A stretch of 39,060 nucleotides of DNA, taken from the NCBI GenBank assembly GCA_023389255.1, contig JAEWER010000023.1, positions 1 through 39,060 of the forward strand, written 5' to 3'. Position numbers and translations under genes: made by a program. The notes under the pieces were generated by a model. It saw nothing but the letters and a program-made list of their open reading frames with translations. It was not told where the DNA came from and did not search any database. Position 1 is the first letter of the stretch. Every line of letters begins with the position of its first letter. The stretch is from Bacillota bacterium (GTDB taxonomy: Bacteria > Bacillota > Clostridia > Saccharofermentanales > DTU023). Shown piece after piece: positions 7,967 through 16,489 of the stretch.

Positions 7967-10900
7967 AAGTTTTTCTCCTCTGCAGATGACTGCTCTGTGG
8001 CATCTTGTTGCTCAATCAATTTGGTTAATAGGTACATTTCAGCACTTTCACCTCTATCTTTGGCTTCCGACTTATATTCTTTTTTGAGCTCTCGGCTAAA
8101 TTCTGCCTTATTTCTAGTTTCTGTTTGTTCTCGTTTTGCCCAAGCCTTGTCCACATAAATTTGTTCCATCTTGTCTAGCGTATGTGGACGCTTAAATTCT
8201 TTGTTCTTTTCCATGCGACAGATATGTTTGTAAAGACAAAAATCACAGGGTTTGAAATGTTGTCCTTTGACCATGCAAGGGATGGGTGAAACAATGCCAG
8301 AAACCAACTCTGTCAATCTAGCCTTTGCTATATCTTCACTTTGCTTCACTATCAGCGCAAAATCTTGTGGCTTTAACTGATACTTATCGCTACTTTGTAG
8401 CAAAACTTCTGCCTTAATTTGTTCTTCTGTTTGCGGAGCAAATAAATTTTTAGCATCACTACCCGTAATCTGAGTGCTGGGAGTTGCTATGTGAAAATAG
8501 CTCAAGCTGGCTGGCTCTTGCTCTGAATTCGCTTGTTGCCAAGCTTTCAAATACAGGGGTAACTGGATACTCAACCCATGATAAATTTCATCTAAATTAA
8601 ACTTCTTACCGCCAGTTTTGTAGTCAATTATTCTAAATTGCGGTGTTGCAGACGCCATCGCAGGCAACAGATTAGCATCTGCTTCCAAACTTAGATCAAC
8701 ACGATCAACTATACCTTTGAAGACAAAATCTAAATCGTTAATCTGCCACTTGAGTACTGTCTGATTTTTCTTATCCACATCTGGGAATACCCACTCAAAC
8801 TTTTCAGGCAAAAGCAAAGGTGTACCTGCTACATGGTACAAGCTAGGATCCTGTTTCAAACTGTAGAGCAAGCTACGCCGTATCCGTTCACCTAAGAAGC
8901 TATCATTACTAGCTAGCAAGTATGGCTCTAGTTCAACAGGTAACTCTTTCTGTTGTTTGGTTTCCGCTAAATAACGACTATAAAAGCTGATAATTTGTGC
9001 GCTATTAATATTTTGTTGGCGCCATTCAGCGATGGCTTGCGCAACAATTTCGGAGCCATCTTTTTCTGGCATCAAATTGGCTAGCTCAACTAACCGATCT
9101 TTGGTCTTATCCCGTAAATCAGTCAGCATCTTTTCTAAAACGGCATGGGTTAAAGTACCTTTAGCACGGCTGTCTGGCTTAAATTCTGGTCTTTCTCTAA
9201 CACCGAGCATATTGCCAACAAAATAGCTATAAGGACAACTGCTATATTTTTGCAAAGCTGAAACGCTGAAAGGAATCATACCCTTACTGTTCCGAGCATG
9301 CCAAAAGTGCTCAACTAAGGTGGATGGTAAAATAATTTGTGGCTGATCTTGTTCTAAAACGTCACCGACAAATTCGTTTTCCCAACTCCGATTAAGCACC
9401 ATGGCCAACTCATAAATTGATTTGAGCTTGCCGTCTAACTTTCCCCGTTGTCGTAGTTTAATGAGGCTAGCATAGCGACTTATTCGCTCTGGGTTGTACC
9501 AAATCGGTGAGGGCTTTTCTTCATCTACCACCAAATCAATATTTATGGGTGGTTCTGCTACTTGCTTAGCTTTCACTAAGACGTGCCAAAGTTCGGCTTG
9601 TCGGTCTTTTTCTAAAGTGCCACTGGTAATAAACAGCTGTTCTTTCGCACGGGTTAAAACCTGGGCAATAATGAAATCTTGGCTGGCGCCGAAATCACGG
9701 CGATAATTAGATACATGCTTACCGCTACTGTCACTTAAGAGTTCACGCTCTTCGTTGCTTAACAGACCTTCATCGGGTAGGGGGGCAGGCAAAGTAGATG
9801 CATTGACTCCTATCACAAACATCACTCTACAGGGATAGTGAACCATTTGCTTCAGAGAAGCTACACGAATGCGATCGATACCTAGGGGAATGCTATTAAC
9901 TTGTGTATTGCTGGCAACTTCTTGCAATAAATCGAAGAAATAACGATTGCTACAAGGCGTATCTGCTAGCAGAAGTTGAAAATCACACAATAGTTGCACT
10001 AAAGCATTCCAACTTTGCACTAGTTGCACTGCTAGATTATCTTCACCAAAAGAAAGCAACTTCTCACGTAATTGGGTAAGGTAGGCGTGCCACTGATTGT
10101 CGAAGCTTTTAAGGAGTACTGTCGCTTTTTCTGCCACCGTTTTAGCTTGACTAATCTCTTTAGCTAGCATCTGGCAAGCCATTAGCGGTGACTTGATCTC
10201 TGCTGGAGCTTCATCGATTGCTAAATATCGTCTACCCCTGCGCAAACAATCATTTTCGTACTGATCTATTAATAGAGGCTCAAGCTCAAACAAACCACTA
10301 CGCAATAAGGACAAGACATTTTCCAGCCTGGTGTCCCCTAATACTAATTTGCTCAAGGCTTGCAGGAAATTGAACAGAGCGGTTTCTTTAAGTGCTTTCT
10401 CGCTGGAAACAAAACTATCTAGACCAAATTCACTAAACACTGAGTTAATCACTGGTTGCATAGAGCTATCTGCTAGCGCAATGGCAATATCACGTTTACG
10501 TAAAGTGCTATCTTTTACCAGCAATTCCTTGATTTTACCTGCTACATAGGCACACTCCAGGCGTGGAGTTGGTGTCGCTACTAAATTGATCTGCCAATTG
10601 GCTTTTGCTTGTTCTGCTAACTCTTTCTCTGGTAGCTCAAGACTTCCCGTAATCAAAGATAATTTAAGCGCTTCCTTTAAAGGAGTAACTTCAGCTAGCA
10701 CCTCATCTACCAACGTACACTTAGGGCCAAATCTCTCTTGTAGATGCCCAGCAGTTTTAATACCAGGCACATATAACTCTGTACTAAGTTCAGTTTGTTG
10801 GTTCTTTGTTTTCTCTTTTTCTTGTACGTTTGGCGCACAAATTGTTAGCGTTAGGCGATCACCCAGCCATTTTTCTAAGGCTTCTAATAAAAGATATTCC

Positions 10901-11556
10901 TGTTCGGTAAAATCTCTCTCTTCGGCAAAACCTGTAATCCAGATACAACACTCCTGCATCAAGCGTGAAATAGCGTCTTGCTGCGGATTTTCTTGACTCA
11001 GTAGCTCAGCTAATTCACTCAGATAAGTATCTTGATCATAGAAAATTGTGGTAGCTAGATTTTGATCTAGTTGTTCTTGTAACAGCGCTAAATCATTTAA
11101 TTTTTGCCCAAAAGTACTCTCGCTATACATGCTGGCGGTAGCTCTTAAATCGGAGGAAGTGATATTGAACCGCTTAAAATCGCCCATGACTTCAGCTAAT
11201 TTTAGGCAGTAACCATGACGATCCACATAGCTCCCCAGCAACTGATATTGAGTTTGATTCTGATAAAGCATGTGTTGTATCAACAAAGCCTTAGTCGTTT
11301 TGCCAAGCGCGCGATTTTCTATACGCCCTAGCATACCGAATAGACGGGTAGCAAAACGTCTAAACGAAAGTATTTCTGCCGGAAGTAAACCATGCTTATC
11401 GTGCACCTCGATATAACGCCGTTCACTATCTGCTTTCAATGTTTCAGGTACTAAAATAAACAACCGACGATAGGGCTCTCTTTGGTGCACTGAGGCCATT
11501 TCTGCTAAGCATCGTTCAACCAATGCCAAAGCATCTGTACCATAGATCAATTTCAT
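7963..11556 (-). CDS. addB: AddB/RexB-type nuclease subunit with degenerate Walker A
   Basis: A 1197-residue partner of AddA. The N-terminus has the expected fold (LIYGTDALALVERC, then LFILVPETLKADSERRYIE), but the P-loop place reads GTDALALV instead of GxxGxGKT, so it should not bind ATP there; this is the RexB-like condition. The C-terminal RecB-like nuclease keeps FRIIDYKTGGKKF. The iron-sulfur cysteines are also kept: one in SSCPYSYF, three in the late PCDFCLYKHIC (C-x2-C-x5-C). The start ATG at 11556 has only a weak GGAG site about 11 nt away. The gene is first in the addB-addA-membrane protein-osmC run and is divergent from the Mur ligase. Confidence 0.93.
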   Translation of the reverse strand: MKLIYGTDALALVERCLAEMASVHQREPYRRLFILVPETLKADSERRYIEVHDKHGLLPAEILSFRRFATRLFGMLGRIENRALGKTTKALLIQHMLYQNQTQYQLLGSYVDRHGYCLKLAEVMGDFKRFNITSSDLRATASMYSESTFGQKLNDLALLQEQLDQNLATTIFYDQDTYLSELAELLSQENPQQDAISRLMQECCIWITGFAEERDFTEQEYLLLEALEKWLGDRLTLTICAPNVQEKEKTKNQQTELSTELYVPGIKTAGHLQERFGPKCTLVDEVLAEVTPLKEALKLSLITGSLELPEKELAEQAKANWQINLVATPTPRLECAYVAGKIKELLVKDSTLRKRDIAIALADSSMQPVINSVFSEFGLDSFVSSEKALKETALFNFLQALSKLVLGDTRLENVLSLLRSGLFELEPLLIDQYENDCLRRGRRYLAIDEAPAEIKSPLMACQMLAKEISQAKTVAEKATVLLKSFDNQWHAYLTQLREKLLSFGEDNLAVQLVQSWNALVQLLCDFQLLLADTPCSNRYFFDLLQEVASNTQVNSIPLGIDRIRVASLKQMVHYPCRVMFVIGVNASTLPAPLPDEGLLSNEERELLSDSSGKHVSNYRRDFGASQDFIIAQVLTRAKEQLFITSGTLEKDRQAELWHVLVKAKQVAEPPINIDLVVDEEKPSPIWYNPERISRYASLIKLRQRGKLDGKLKSIYELAMVLNRSWENEFVGDVLEQDQPQIILPSTLVEHFWHARNSKGMIPFSVSALQKYSSCPYSYFVGNMLGVRERPEFKPDSRAKGTLTHAVLEKMLTDLRDKTKDRLVELANLMPEKDGSEIVAQAIAEWRQQNINSAQIISFYSRYLAETKQQKELPVELEPYLLASNDSFLGERIRRSLLYSLKQDPSLYHVAGTPLLLPEKFEWVFPDVDKKNQTVLKWQINDLDFVFKGIVDRVDLSLEADANLLPAMASATPQFRIIDYKTGGKKFNLDEIYHGLSIQLPLYLKAWQQANSEQEPASLSYFHIATPSTQITGSDAKNLFAPQTEEQIKAEVLLQSSDKYQLKPQDFALIVKQSEDIAKARLTELVSGIVSPIPCMVKGQHFKPCDFCLYKHICRMEKNKEFKRPHTLDKMEQIYVDKAWAKREQTETRNKAEFSRELKKEYKSEAKDRGESAEMYLLTKLIEQQDATEQSSAEEKNL

Positions 11557-11669
11557 AACTATCTATACTCCGTTCGAGCTAGGTGACTACGTGAAAGCTG
11601 TTGATCTATAAATAAATCTACACTCATCTACTCTCTACTCAATCTTGTTTTTTATATTTTACTGAGATT

Positions 11670-11698
11670 TGGTCATCTTTTGGCATCACTGTTATACT
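11670..11698 (+). promoter_or_regulatory. Predicted promoter of the Mur ligase gene
   Basis: TGGTCA at 11670-11675, a 17-bp spacer and TATACT at 11693-11698. The -10 is preceded by TG-T, which makes it an extended -10. It lies about 28 bp upstream of the ATG at 11727. Confidence 0.55.
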
Positions 11699-11726
11699 GG
11701 TGCAATCTAGTACTAGGAGCTTTGAT

Positions 11727-13187
11727 ATGAAAACTCTCAAACAGTTATTTCCTGAACAAAACTTAACTACTGAAAGTGAATCCATCCAAATCCGTGATGT
11801 GAGTATCAATTCGAAAGAATGCCAGGAAGGCAGTCTGTTTGTGTGCATACCTGGCGTAAAAGCTGATCGTCACGCATTCATAGAAGATGCTATTGCCCAC
11901 GGTGCTAAGGCAGTAATTGTGAGCAAAGATGTCCCACCAACTAGTGTGCCGTTAATCAAAGTTTCCGATACCAGAAAAGAACTCGAACGAGTCTGCGCTG
12001 TCTTATACGACCAGCCACAAAAAGAATTAAAAGTAATTGGTATCACTGGTACAGATGGTAAGACTAGTACAGCAACTCTCGTGCAAAAGATGCTGGGTAT
12101 AGATAAATGCGGCTACATTGGCACAAATGGTTATAGTTGTATGGGATTCCATGATAAAACCGCTAACACCACTCCAGAAATCAACTTACTTTACTACCTG
12201 CTACGTGAATTCAGCAACAGGGACTGTGAGTATGTTGCCATGGAATGTAGTAGCGAAGCATTTTATCGCGAACGTCTAAGAACTATGAGTTTTGACGTTT
12301 CGCTCTACACCAACATAACTTCAGAACACTTGAATACTCACGGCACTTGGGAAAATTATCTTGCCTGCAAGCTGAAGTTGTTTAAACAAACCAAAACAGA
12401 TGGCTTTTGCTTGATCAATTTAGACGATCCCCATCACCAAGCCTTTGCCCAAGTAGCACAAGGACAAGTGTTGAGTTATGGCAAAGATAAGCAAGCTGAT
12501 TTGGTGATTGAAAACTATAAACTTTATCCCGACCATACAGACGTAGAATTTAGCTATAAGCGAGAAACCTATCGAGCCACTAGCCCCTTGCTGGGTGAAT
12601 ACAATGTTTACAATCTAGCTTCCGCTCTATTGATTTGCATCTGTTTAGGCAAGCAGATAAAAGAGTGCTTAGCCAATTTAGCTGGCATAAAAATTTCAGG
12701 TCGTATGGAGATTATTAAAAATAACCTTGGTATACATGCCCTAGTAGATTATGCCCATACACCTAACGGCATCAGACAACTGCTGACTTTCATCGATCAA
12801 TTCGAACTAGGTCGCAAAATTATCGTGACAGCACAACCAGGCGAGCGTGATACTTGCAACTTACCTGAGATAGGCGAAGTTTTATCTGCTCATGCTGATC
12901 ATATTATTCTGACAACTGAAGATCCTAGAACCGAAGATCCTGCAGAAATCTGTGCCAAAATTGCTTCTGGTTTTGCGGACACTTTCACCGACTATGAAAT
13001 TATTTTGGATCGTGCCGAAGCGATTAAGCGTGCTGTTGCTCTAGCACATAGGGGAGATATTGTCATGGCATTAGGCAGAGGTAGCGACACCACTCTCAAA
13101 TATAAAGATAGGATTGTTGAGCTCTGCGATATCACTGAGTTAGATAAAGCTCTCAAAGAGCGTGAAAAACAAGAAAGTAGCCTTTAA
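11727..13187 (+). CDS. murE: MurE-type UDP-MurNAc-tripeptide synthetase
   Basis: A 486-residue cytoplasmic Mur ligase that would add the third stem-peptide residue to UDP-MurNAc-Ala-Glu in peptidoglycan synthesis. The ATG at 11727 has AGGAG 8 nt upstream; the frame extends further but without a ribosome site. The N-terminal UDP-binding domain shows DVSINSKECQEGSLFVCIPG with DRHAFIEDAIAHGA. The central ATPase has the P-loop GITGTDGKTST. TTPE, the MECSSEA motif and NITSEHLNTHGT follow, and then the C-terminal VDYAHTPNGI and GERD regions. The amino-acid selecting loop reads TEDPRTEDP, where meso-DAP enzymes usually have DNPR and many Lys enzymes lack the Arg. The Arg suggests a DAP-like pocket, but the Asn-to-Asp change leaves this open. 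A second murE elsewhere in the genome is possible. The gene ends inside a shared terminator. Confidence 0.88.
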   Translation: MKTLKQLFPEQNLTTESESIQIRDVSINSKECQEGSLFVCIPGVKADRHAFIEDAIAHGAKAVIVSKDVPPTSVPLIKVSDTRKELERVCAVLYDQPQKELKVIGITGTDGKTSTATLVQKMLGIDKCGYIGTNGYSCMGFHDKTANTTPEINLLYYLLREFSNRDCEYVAMECSSEAFYRERLRTMSFDVSLYTNITSEHLNTHGTWENYLACKLKLFKQTKTDGFCLINLDDPHHQAFAQVAQGQVLSYGKDKQADLVIENYKLYPDHTDVEFSYKRETYRATSPLLGEYNVYNLASALLICICLGKQIKECLANLAGIKISGRMEIIKNNLGIHALVDYAHTPNGIRQLLTFIDQFELGRKIIVTAQPGERDTCNLPEIGEVLSAHADHIILTTEDPRTEDPAEICAKIASGFADTFTDYEIILDRAEAIKRAVALAHRGDIVMALGRGSDTTLKYKDRIVELCDITELDKALKEREKQESSL

Positions 13188-13200
13188 GGCTACTTTTTTT
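13174..13200. terminator. Bidirectional terminator shared by murE and nrdG
   Basis: Stem AAAGTAGCC/GGCTACTTT with loop TTTAA, then a T run. The murE stop TAA (13185-13187) is in the loop, and the nrdG stop (13190-13192 on the minus strand) is in the 3' arm. Two convergent genes therefore end inside one hairpin. Confidence 0.85.
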
Positions 13201-13735
13201 GTGGCAATAATTTAATCATTTCTGGTGCTTGAAAAATATCTCCCTCTAAGGGATATAGCACCACTTCACCACTTGCTAAGGACTTTTTTATATCAATTAC
13301 CCGTTGGTTGGAACTGCCTCTAAAGCGTAATTTCAAATCCCTTAAAGCAATGACAAACAACCCATCAACCAATATGTCACAAGCTTCAAGCAAGGCTTTT
13401 CGCTTAGGATTTTCTAAAATTTGCTCGTAGGTATAGCCAGAATACACCCAAACATTCTTACCAGTCGCTTGCTTCGCTTTAAGAACTACATCTGTTAGCT
13501 CGGTATTTTGCATGGGTTCTCCGCCCAAAAGCGTTAATCCGCTTACTACTGGATTTTTCAAATAACGGATTACCGTCTTTGTCTGTTCTTCTGTCCATTC
13601 ATCACCAAAATTAAAATCTTGGTATTGCTCATTAAAACATTCTGGGCACTTGTGAGTACAACCAGTGACAAAGATACTCGTTCGAATACCCTCGCCATTA
13701 GCTACATCAAATGGTCTTATTTGAGCGTAACGCAT
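13190..13735 (-). CDS. nrdG: Anaerobic ribonucleotide reductase activase (radical SAM)
   Basis: A 181-residue radical-SAM enzyme that uses a [4Fe-4S] cluster and S-adenosylmethionine to install the glycyl radical on NrdD. The cluster motif C26-x3-C30-x2-C33 (GCTHKCPECF) is intact, as is the SAM-binding GGEP (LLGGEPM). The opening NGEGIRTSIFVTGC is typical of NrdG, and the length fits. The start ATG at 13735 has an AGGGGAGAAA site. It lies 81 nt downstream of nrdD; the gap holds a perfect 13-bp hairpin whose C-rich loop could pair with this ribosome site. It should be co-transcribed with nrdD under NrdR control. Confidence 0.95.
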   Translation of the reverse strand: MRYAQIRPFDVANGEGIRTSIFVTGCTHKCPECFNEQYQDFNFGDEWTEEQTKTVIRYLKNPVVSGLTLLGGEPMQNTELTDVVLKAKQATGKNVWVYSGYTYEQILENPKRKALLEACDILVDGLFVIALRDLKLRFRGSSNQRVIDIKKSLASGEVVLYPLEGDIFQAPEMIKLLPQKK

Positions 13736-13755
13736 AAGTTTCTCCCCTAACTAGA

Positions 13756-13788
13756 GACGAGGTACATCCGGGGGTGATGTACCTCGTC
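13756..13788 (-). promoter_or_regulatory. Intercistronic hairpin between nrdD and nrdG
   Basis: A perfect 13-bp stem, GACGAGGTACATC paired with GATGTACCTCGTC, around a 7-nt loop that reads ACCCCCG in the mRNA. No T run follows, so it is not a standard terminator. It sits about 20 nt before the nrdG start. Possible roles are protecting the 3' end of nrdD mRNA, partial attenuation, or masking of the GGGG-containing nrdG ribosome site by its C-rich loop. Confidence 0.75.
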
Positions 13789-13816
13789 CAAAACGCAATA
13801 TCAGTTAATGTAATAA

Positions 13817-16063
13817 TTAAATGTGCATCACACGAGCATTGATCTCTTTGGTACGACCCTCATTCCAGAAGTTCTCCCCTAAGTAACCACAAGTACGACG
13901 GATAACAGTTAATCTGCGACGATCTTTGTTGTGGCAGTTGGGGCATTCCCACTCGTTGTGCTCGTTGACTTTGATCTCGCCATCGAAACCACATTCATGG
14001 CAGTAATCACTCTTGGTGTTGAATTCAGCATAAGTGATGTGATCGTAGATGTAGCGAACTAAGGTCTCAACAGCCTCGTTATTGTTGGTCATGTTCGGGA
14101 TCTCAGCGTAGCTGATCATACCGCCAGTTGAACGTAATTGGAACTCACTTTCGAAATCAAACTTGTCGAAGACGGTAATATTCTCACGCACATCAACGTG
14201 ATAAGAATTGGTATAGTAACCCTTATCGGTTACATCTTCAATCTCACCGAAACGCTTCTTGTCGATTTGGCAGAAACGGTTAGTTAAGCTCTCTGCCGGA
14301 GTACCGTACAGACCGAAGCCAATGCCAGTTTCTTTATTCCAAGTATCAACAGCCTCTTTCAAGCGATCCATAACACGCAGAGCAAAATCTTTGCCCTTAG
14401 GATCGGTATGTGAAACGCCACGCACCAACTTGGTTGCTTCATATAAACCGATATAACCCATAGAGATGGTGGCATAACCATCCAGCAAGAGGTGACCGAT
14501 CTTCTCGCCTGGTTTTAGACGGCTGATAGCACCGTGTTGCCAGTGAATCGGGCTGACATCTGAAGTTACATCTTTTAAGAGATCGTAGCGGAATAACAGA
14601 GCTTTCTTAACCAGCTCCAAACGCTTTTCTAAAATGTCGAAGTAACGATCTTCATCACCTTCGGCTAAGATACCGATCTGAGGTAAGTTCAAACTGACAA
14701 CACCCATGTTGAAACGACCATCAAACTTGAAGTTGCCATCTTGATCTTTCCAAGGTGAAAGCAATGATCTACAGCCCATCGGTGAGTAAACATTACCTTG
14801 GTAGAATTTGCGCATCATCTTCGCTGAGATGTAGTCAGGATACATGCGCTTAGCTGTGCACTTAGCAGCCAACTTGGTCAACCAATAATATTCACTATCA
14901 GGGTCAACATTATGCTCATCTAAAACATAGATCAGTTTGGGGAAAGCAGGTGTTACATAGACATCTGCTTCGTTCTTAATACCCTCTAAACGCTGTAACA
15001 AGATCTCTTCTTGGATCATGGCGGCTTCTTTAGCATATTCGTAATCTGGCATGAAGTGCATGAACAAGGTTACGAAAGGAGCCTGTCCATTGGTAGTCAT
15101 TAAGGTATTGATTTGATATTGAATGGTTTGGATACCATCTTTTACTTCTTTACGAGTACGCTTCCAAGCCACTTCTTCGGCTTTTTGCATATCAGGCTCA
15201 ATACCATAAACTTCTTTTTGTTCTTCTAATACAGCCTCTAAGTACTTGTTAAAGCTCTTTCTCACATAGGGAGCTAAGATACGGTCAACACCATTGATGG
15301 ACTGACCACCGTACTGACCGCTGGCAACTTGTGCGATGATCTGTGTGGTTACGGTACAAGCTACTTGGAAGCTCTTGGGGCTATCAATTTTCTTACCGTT
15401 GATCACAGTGCCGTTATCTAACATATCTTGTAAGTTGATCAGACAGCAGTTAAACATGGGTTGGATGATGTAGTCCATGTCATGGAAGTGGATAGCACCT
15501 GAATCGTGAGCCAGCACAATATCAGTGGGCATCAGCATGCGACGAGCAATATCTTTTGAAACCTCACCTGCGATCAGGTCGCGCTGAGTGCTGACAACCT
15601 TAGCGTCTTTGTTGGAGTTCTCATCCATAACATCTAAGTTAGAGCAGTTCAAAATACCCACAATCTCTTGGTCTGAGGTGTTGATTTGACGCTTATAGGC
15701 TTGGACTGAACGATAGCTTTCATAGGCTTTGGCGGTTGCCGGATTACCATATTTCAGCAGTTTGTAATAAACTTGCTCTTCAATGCCATAAATAGTCATA
15801 GGAGTGGTCATAGCCATGGCAAATGCTTCGATTTCATCGGCAATTTGTTGTGCTTGACCAGCTTGATAGATACCCGATGAAGAATGCATTGCTTTTTCAA
15901 TGGCAATAACGATCTTCTGCTTATCGAAAACTACATTCTCACCATTTCTTTTGATGACTTTAATAGTCTTCTTATTTTCTGGCTGGAAAACTTGAATGCC
16001 TTGGGTCCAAGTACCATTGGATTGTTTGGCTAACTTCTCAGCAACAGTTTTAACGGGTGTCAT
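13817..16063 (-). CDS. nrdD: Anaerobic (class III) ribonucleoside-triphosphate reductase
   Basis: A 748-residue glycyl-radical enzyme that reduces ribonucleoside triphosphates to deoxyribonucleotides without oxygen. An N-terminal ATP-cone (VIKRNGENVVFDKQKIVIAIEKA in pieces, roughly residues 33-130) gives allosteric control by ATP/dATP. The C-terminus has a zinc site of two CxxC pairs (CHECG and CPNC), followed by the radical site with G726 in RTCGYLGENF. The length matches the family. A very strong GGAGGAG site precedes the ATG. The gene is transcribed with nrdG from a promoter overlapped by an NrdR box. Having this enzyme in a complete form points to growth without oxygen. Confidence 0.97.
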   Translation of the reverse strand: MTPVKTVAEKLAKQSNGTWTQGIQVFQPENKKTIKVIKRNGENVVFDKQKIVIAIEKAMHSSSGIYQAGQAQQIADEIEAFAMAMTTPMTIYGIEEQVYYKLLKYGNPATAKAYESYRSVQAYKRQINTSDQEIVGILNCSNLDVMDENSNKDAKVVSTQRDLIAGEVSKDIARRMLMPTDIVLAHDSGAIHFHDMDYIIQPMFNCCLINLQDMLDNGTVINGKKIDSPKSFQVACTVTTQIIAQVASGQYGGQSINGVDRILAPYVRKSFNKYLEAVLEEQKEVYGIEPDMQKAEEVAWKRTRKEVKDGIQTIQYQINTLMTTNGQAPFVTLFMHFMPDYEYAKEAAMIQEEILLQRLEGIKNEADVYVTPAFPKLIYVLDEHNVDPDSEYYWLTKLAAKCTAKRMYPDYISAKMMRKFYQGNVYSPMGCRSLLSPWKDQDGNFKFDGRFNMGVVSLNLPQIGILAEGDEDRYFDILEKRLELVKKALLFRYDLLKDVTSDVSPIHWQHGAISRLKPGEKIGHLLLDGYATISMGYIGLYEATKLVRGVSHTDPKGKDFALRVMDRLKEAVDTWNKETGIGFGLYGTPAESLTNRFCQIDKKRFGEIEDVTDKGYYTNSYHVDVRENITVFDKFDFESEFQLRSTGGMISYAEIPNMTNNNEAVETLVRYIYDHITYAEFNTKSDYCHECGFDGEIKVNEHNEWECPNCHNKDRRRLTVIRRTCGYLGENFWNEGRTKEINARVMHI

Positions 16064-16202
16064 AATCTCCTCCAGATGAATTTATCTAAATTAATTTACT
16101 CAAGTTCTTAGTTACGTGCTTTCTCTTGTGTCTAAACCGTTTGGACGCATGAACTATTGTGCCACAGCAGGACTAAAATTCAAGCCAGGCACACCTTCTT
16201 TT

Positions 16203-16218
16203 GCGCTATATTTTGCGT
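16203..16218 (-). promoter_or_regulatory. NrdR box 2 upstream of nrdDG
   Basis: On the minus strand the 16-mer ACGCAAAATATAGCGC matches the NrdR consensus ACACTATATATAGTGT at 11 of 16 positions by my count. It lies exactly 32 bp from box 1, the three-helical-turn spacing typical of paired NrdR boxes. Confidence 0.7.
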
Positions 16219-16234
16219 TGCCGACGTCTCCGAA

Positions 16235-16250
16235 GCACTATATATAGAGG
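16235..16250 (-). promoter_or_regulatory. NrdR box 1 overlapping the nrdDG -10
   Basis: On the minus strand CCTCTATATATAGTGC matches the NrdR consensus at 13 of 16 positions. The TATATA of the predicted -10 lies inside the box, so bound NrdR would block RNA polymerase when dATP is plentiful. Confidence 0.8.
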
Positions 16251-16268
16251 TTGTCTGCTCTCTGTAAA
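16241..16268 (-). promoter_or_regulatory. Predicted nrdDG promoter
   Basis: TTTACA (16268-16263, 5 of 6 to the -35 consensus), a 16-bp spacer, then TATATA (16246-16241); a register two bases later is also possible. It lies about 180 nt upstream of the nrdD start. A second weak candidate is TTGAAT-N16-CACAAT closer to the gene. Confidence 0.55.
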
Positions 16269-16296
16269 ATTTGTGAAATATGAGCATAAACCTCGT

Positions 16297-16334
16297 AAAA
16301 AAGAGCACTAGACAATCTATCTGCGTGCTCTTTT
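16297..16334 (-). terminator. Terminator of the walR-malQ gene run
   Basis: Stem AAAAGAGCAC/GTGCTCTTTT with a 16-nt loop. Read on the minus strand the 3' arm ends in a six-T run. It lies about 155 nt after the malQ stop and just upstream of the nrdDG promoter, insulating the two units. Confidence 0.75.
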
Positions 16335-16489
16335 AGGCTGTAAATTACCTTTTTTAGGCGCTTTCAGTTAGCCAAATTTTTTCGTTAATCAGTCTATAGA
16401 CAAGCTATCTATTACGACCGTAAACGTAATCACTTAAATTAAAATTACATAAGCTAGTGATTTGAAAATTAACGAGTTTATACTGTGCG

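Larger units (their letters stand above)
16064..16489. other. Intergenic region between malQ end and nrdD start
   Basis: These 426 nt hold the nrdD leader, the two NrdR boxes, the predicted nrdDG promoter and the malQ-operon terminator. In the ~150 nt from 16335 to 16489 I see nothing beyond AT-rich sequence. Confidence 0.7.
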
